Part shown: one piece after another, positions 60,740 through 64,000 of the stretch
How the letters are laid out: the number at the start of each line of letters is the position of its first letter
How positions within the stretch are numbered: position 1 is the stretch's first letter
Assembly (NCBI RefSeq): GCF_000699445.3
Contig: NC_067200.1
Coordinates: 17,428,510-17,492,509, forward strand
Reading direction: 5' to 3'
DNA: 64,000 nucleotides
Source of the DNA: Schistosoma haematobium
Taxonomy: Eukaryota; Platyhelminthes; Trematoda; Strigeidida; Schistosomatidae
The notes under the pieces: generated by a model
Seen by the model: only the letters and a program-made list of their open reading frames with translations
Databases searched by the model: none
Told to the model about the DNA's origin: nothing
Made by a program: the position numbers and the translations under genes

Positions 60740-61430
60740 TCATTTCATGTTCGTACAATTACTTGTTGTAGTCAATCCACTTGTTTTGTCTTCCAAGCAT
60801 AAACAAAAAGACCTAGAGGTAGTCGTGAGTTATGATTTTAAAATAACTGCCCACTGCAATACAGCATCCTCTGTTGGTTTCCGAGTATTACGGTCTCTTC
60901 GCATAGCTTTAAAATGTATCGCTAAAGATGCGTTTCAGATTTTATATCTTGTCTATATGAGACTCATATAGAATACTGGATCAAAATGGATACTTAAGCA
61001 GCTAGCTCATGTCTAATGAAGGGTGCCGAGACACGTGAGCGTGTTCAACGTATGAAAACTAAGTTGTTGACAAGTCTTTGTAAAGCGCTGCAGCGAGCTA
61101 TTAAAGAGATTGAACCTTTCCCCCTAATCTAATTATGGAGTTCGAGGTAACCTTGTATTGACATTTAATGTCAATACAGTTTTGTATCCCAAATTATGAT
61201 TTAGGTTTAAACGCATGCTGTATTTTCTGTCTTTCAGGGAATAATCATCTGTGAGGCCACAGCAAGAAGCGTTCGGGAGCTGCAGTAGAACAAACTCAGT
61301 TTCGGGTTCCTTGTTTCTAATCTTGTGGCCGACGATTAGAACTCCCTACCCAAGCAAATTGTATCAGCTCCATTGTCGAACATTTTAAAGGAAAAACTGC
61401 ATCGCTAGAAGACACCTCAAAAACTAGCAC
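60740..61430 (+). pseudogene. CR1-like LINE reverse transcriptase 3' end
   Basis: The plus frame 60,747-60,971 contains SSKHKQKDLEVVVSYDFKIT, AHCNTASSVGFRVLRSLRIA and LKCIAKDAFQILYLVYMRLI, the CR1 thumb region. It continues over stops with ETRERVQRMKTKLL and a final NSLPKQIVSAPLSNIFKGKL (about 61,335-61,400), the conserved CR1 C-terminal block. Stops around 60,972-61,030 and a LINE-size deficit show it is a fragment. Confidence 0.78.
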
Positions 61431-62698
61431 GGGCTAATAAGTCTATTCTTACTACCGAAGACTTTTGTGTAGCAGTTGCCAGTAGGTTCTTATTGTTTTG
61501 ACAATGTATTGCCTGTTTAATATGTTCTAAGATCATCCTAGGACTTTTAATTGTTATTATTGTTTTTCTTCATTAATTTGTGGCATTCTTCTCACCATAT
61601 ACAGTGTTAACACTAACATAACCAGTAATGGATGTTTTTTTAAAATTCTTACCAAGTGATTTTTGACTTATTTTCGTATTATTTAATTTGTGAGACTGCA
61701 GCATACTGTCGGTTAGTCACTTTCTTATGTTAATACTATATGAACAAGTGTCTTCGCTGTTATGCATTTTTTGTTTCGGTTCATTATAATATGCCTCATT
61801 TCCACTTATTCCTACTTTGATTTTTTAAAAAATCTAGTGATGTTAAGTGTTTAAGAAATTCTGTGTAGGGAAAAGCATAGCAGGATTATTTAAAATATCT
61901 ATATTTATAAAGTGCTACTTTACTTAGTGGCTAGTAGTAGATCACTACATATTAGATAAGAATTAGTTGTACTAGCCCAGTAGTCTTGTTTGTAGCATTT
62001 TGGCGTTTGAAATGTCATGTAAGTTCACGTATCTGTGTAAACATGATTAACCAGAAGTATATCCAATTGACGAATAGCAGTGGAGATGAAATGCACCTCC
62101 TGAATCCAACTGCTAACTACTACATAAGATAGGATAAAAATGGTTGTATTAACTCCTATCCATATCGTCTTTGCTTCACTAGCTGGTCTCGACAAGTCAA
62201 TGTCCCTAATCACGTAGCGTTTACCTTTTGCATGGACTACGTCAACAGCCAACCATAATAAAATGCTTCCCCACTATTAAATGTTTACAAACTTATGTTA
62301 ATTGTATGAACAAATATTTTGAAGTCTTAAAGTCCGAATATTGCGTAATTTTATGAATTAGCAAAGTTTGCGGAAACTTTTGACTTGATTATTCCTGAGA
62401 CATGTAGTACAAGAACCACCCAAGCTTTTCGTCATACTTTAGTATTGCCATATGCTTATAGTCTGCACTTCAGTGATTAAATGACCCAGGCTTACTCATC
62501 AATTACGGACTGACCACTACAGAAGTTTAGGATGTATTAACTAATATCGTAAGTTACTTAGCCCACATAAATTTCTCTTAAGTAAATAGTTTATTCAAAG
62601 TTACTGTTATTATATTTAACTTACAGAATTAAATAACATTTTTCCAGCTCATAAAACTTTTTATCATTTCTATATAACAAAAGTTGATTTTATTTCAG
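61431..62698. other. No recognised content; may be intron of the gene with the exon at 62,699
   Basis: AT-rich, with no domain recognised. It ends in a strong polypyrimidine-AG acceptor. Confidence 0.4.
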
Positions 62699-62887
62699 GA
62701 ATTTTACTGTGATGAGCAATGAAGGAGTATCTTTTTCAAAACTAAATAGCTCCAATCTGTTATTAACTACTTGTCAACCAAAGGATTTGGATGATGATAT
62801 GAGTGACAATAGACTATTAAAGCTGAAGATATTAGAAATTTCATCAGAATTACAGAGGAATATGATTTATTTCAATCGACGTTTAGG
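62699..62887 (+). CDS. Internal exon of an unidentified gene
   Basis: A 189-bp open segment bounded by a strong acceptor (GATTTTATTTCAG) and a consensus donor (GTAAGT). With one base completing a codon at the start, it reads NFTVMSNEGVSFSKLNSS, then TTCQPKDLDDDMSDN and LKLKILEISSELQRNMIYFN. The C-terminal half looks helical, perhaps coiled coil. I do not recognise the protein. No partner exon was found upstream in the window, so the gene either starts here (ATG at 62,709 or 62,712) or has distant exons, and it should continue past 64,000. Confidence 0.55.
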
Positions 62888-64000
62888 GTAAGTACTCGAA
62901 TTTTTATACCAACCATTCCAAAATGAGGAACGCCTTTTCTAAGCAGGAAAAAATGGTAGCCAACTGTTTATAAAATTCACTGTTTGTACGCATATTTTTC
63001 ATTGATGAGTATTGGTAAAACTAACCATCTATGATATTGATATGAGTCTAAAAAAGAGTAGTAGTATCCCAGGTATTTAACGATATGGAAAACCCCTAAT
63101 CTCTTCCCTAGTTCCCTCAAAATTACAGGTACGCTGGCAAGTGTCAAGTAGGACGAGACCTAGGTTCAGGAATTCCTGCCGACTATATCTAACGACTAAA
63201 CAACTAAATATAGTGCACATAATGTCAAGCCACTAAAACTATTGACCAAATTAGATTTTGGCCGATACAATTTAATCGGCATCATGCACTAGATCAACAT
63301 GTGATGTTTCAATGCTCAGTGACCATTCAGTGTATATTTACATCAGTCTACTGGAATGAGTAATCGCGCTAAATGTATTTAACGGTACAGAAATTATCAG
63401 ATCTGTTGAGTCGTACTGAAGTATCTACGGATGGATTGGGGCTTGAAGACAAGAAAAGACCAAACAAACATCAGTGTATTATATTGAAATTTATGATTGA
63501 ATTGTGTGTGCAAAGCATTTTTCACTATTAAAATACCAAATCCTTCATTACTTGAACAGGAATCTGGATTTCCGTAGTTAACTGTACTTTTCTGAGGTTT
63601 CATCAAATATATGTAAGATTATACGTTATAGATCTCTTATGTGTTATTAACTAATAATAGGAGTCTTAACAGAGTACCTGCGTTCTTATCGGTCGTGTGT
63701 AAATAAGTTACTAATTTTCTGAATATGAGGCGACGTTCTTCAGTAAAAATCTCGTGACCACTAGAAAATCATTTCCATCGTGCTGTATATTCTCAGCCAG
63801 TTGTGGGCGCTCTTTATTCGAAAATAGTGAGTTTCATTCAGGCAATTTCACCAGTATTTCTTTTGTTCCAGAATGTTTGGCGTTTTATGGTGCAGAAGGA
63901 ATATGCGTATCCCACTTTTCAGTCTTTTAACGCTCTGGTATAAATGGAATCGACTGGTACTTTCAAAGATCTAACGAAATTTTTTGCTTGAACTTTGGGA
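62888..64000. other. No recognised content
   Basis: Probably intron of the gene with the exon at 62,699-62,887. No second exon with convincing splice sites was seen. Confidence 0.4.

Noticed and set aside
1..64000. CRISPR arrays, bacterial operons, Shine-Dalgarno sites, phage genes
   Set aside because: None seen. Introns, SINEs and LINEs show a eukaryotic nuclear sequence.

Overview
The window looks like nuclear DNA of a schistosome-type trematode. It is AT-rich and packed with decayed retrotransposons, and its two recognisable host genes have very short introns (32-41 bp). Several copies resemble the Schistosoma SM-alpha SINE, which carries a hammerhead ribozyme. The LINE fragments are of the RTE and CR1 kinds, and LTR relics of the CsRn1-like, BEL/Pao and gypsy types are also present. 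The species cannot be fixed from the sequence alone.

Layout. Positions 1-10.3 kb hold RTE endonuclease pieces, a broken CsRn1-like gag-protease on the minus strand and a broken RNase H-integrase region on the plus strand. The four-exon ribosomal protein L7 gene occupies 10.84-11.73 kb (minus). Positions 13.4-20.7 kb hold several broken LINEs and a 485-bp element with 54-bp inverted ends around a retrotransposon integrase tail. From 25,675 to 42,118 (plus) lies an eleven-exon gene for the alpha subunit of cytosolic phenylalanine-tRNA ligase, with two SM-alpha copies in opposite orientation in one intron, a third in another, and three LINE insertions. Around it sits a nearly perfect inverted duplication of about 2.98 kb. 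Its right arm (32,368-35,354) contains exon 7 of the gene, and its left arm (21,056-24,037) places a frameshifted antisense copy of that exon upstream of the gene.

Positions 43.9-45.5 kb hold a LINE-tailed repeat and a BEL/Pao gag relic. From 49,934 to 58,124 (minus) lies a young gypsy-type retrotransposon in tandem form, LTR-internal-LTR-internal-LTR, bounded by one 5-bp target duplication. Its primer binding site matches about 39 nt of a serine-tRNA 3' end and is joined directly to the nucleocapsid zinc knuckles, so most of gag is missing. A CR1-like relic lies at 60.7-61.4 kb, and a well-formed exon of an unidentified gene at 62,699-62,887.

Only the two host genes and the unidentified exon look functional at protein level. 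The mobile elements all carry breaks, although the tandem element is recent. The strongest leads are the tRNA-fused tandem element, the inverted duplication and the inverted-repeat element. Spacers with no recognised content are listed as such.
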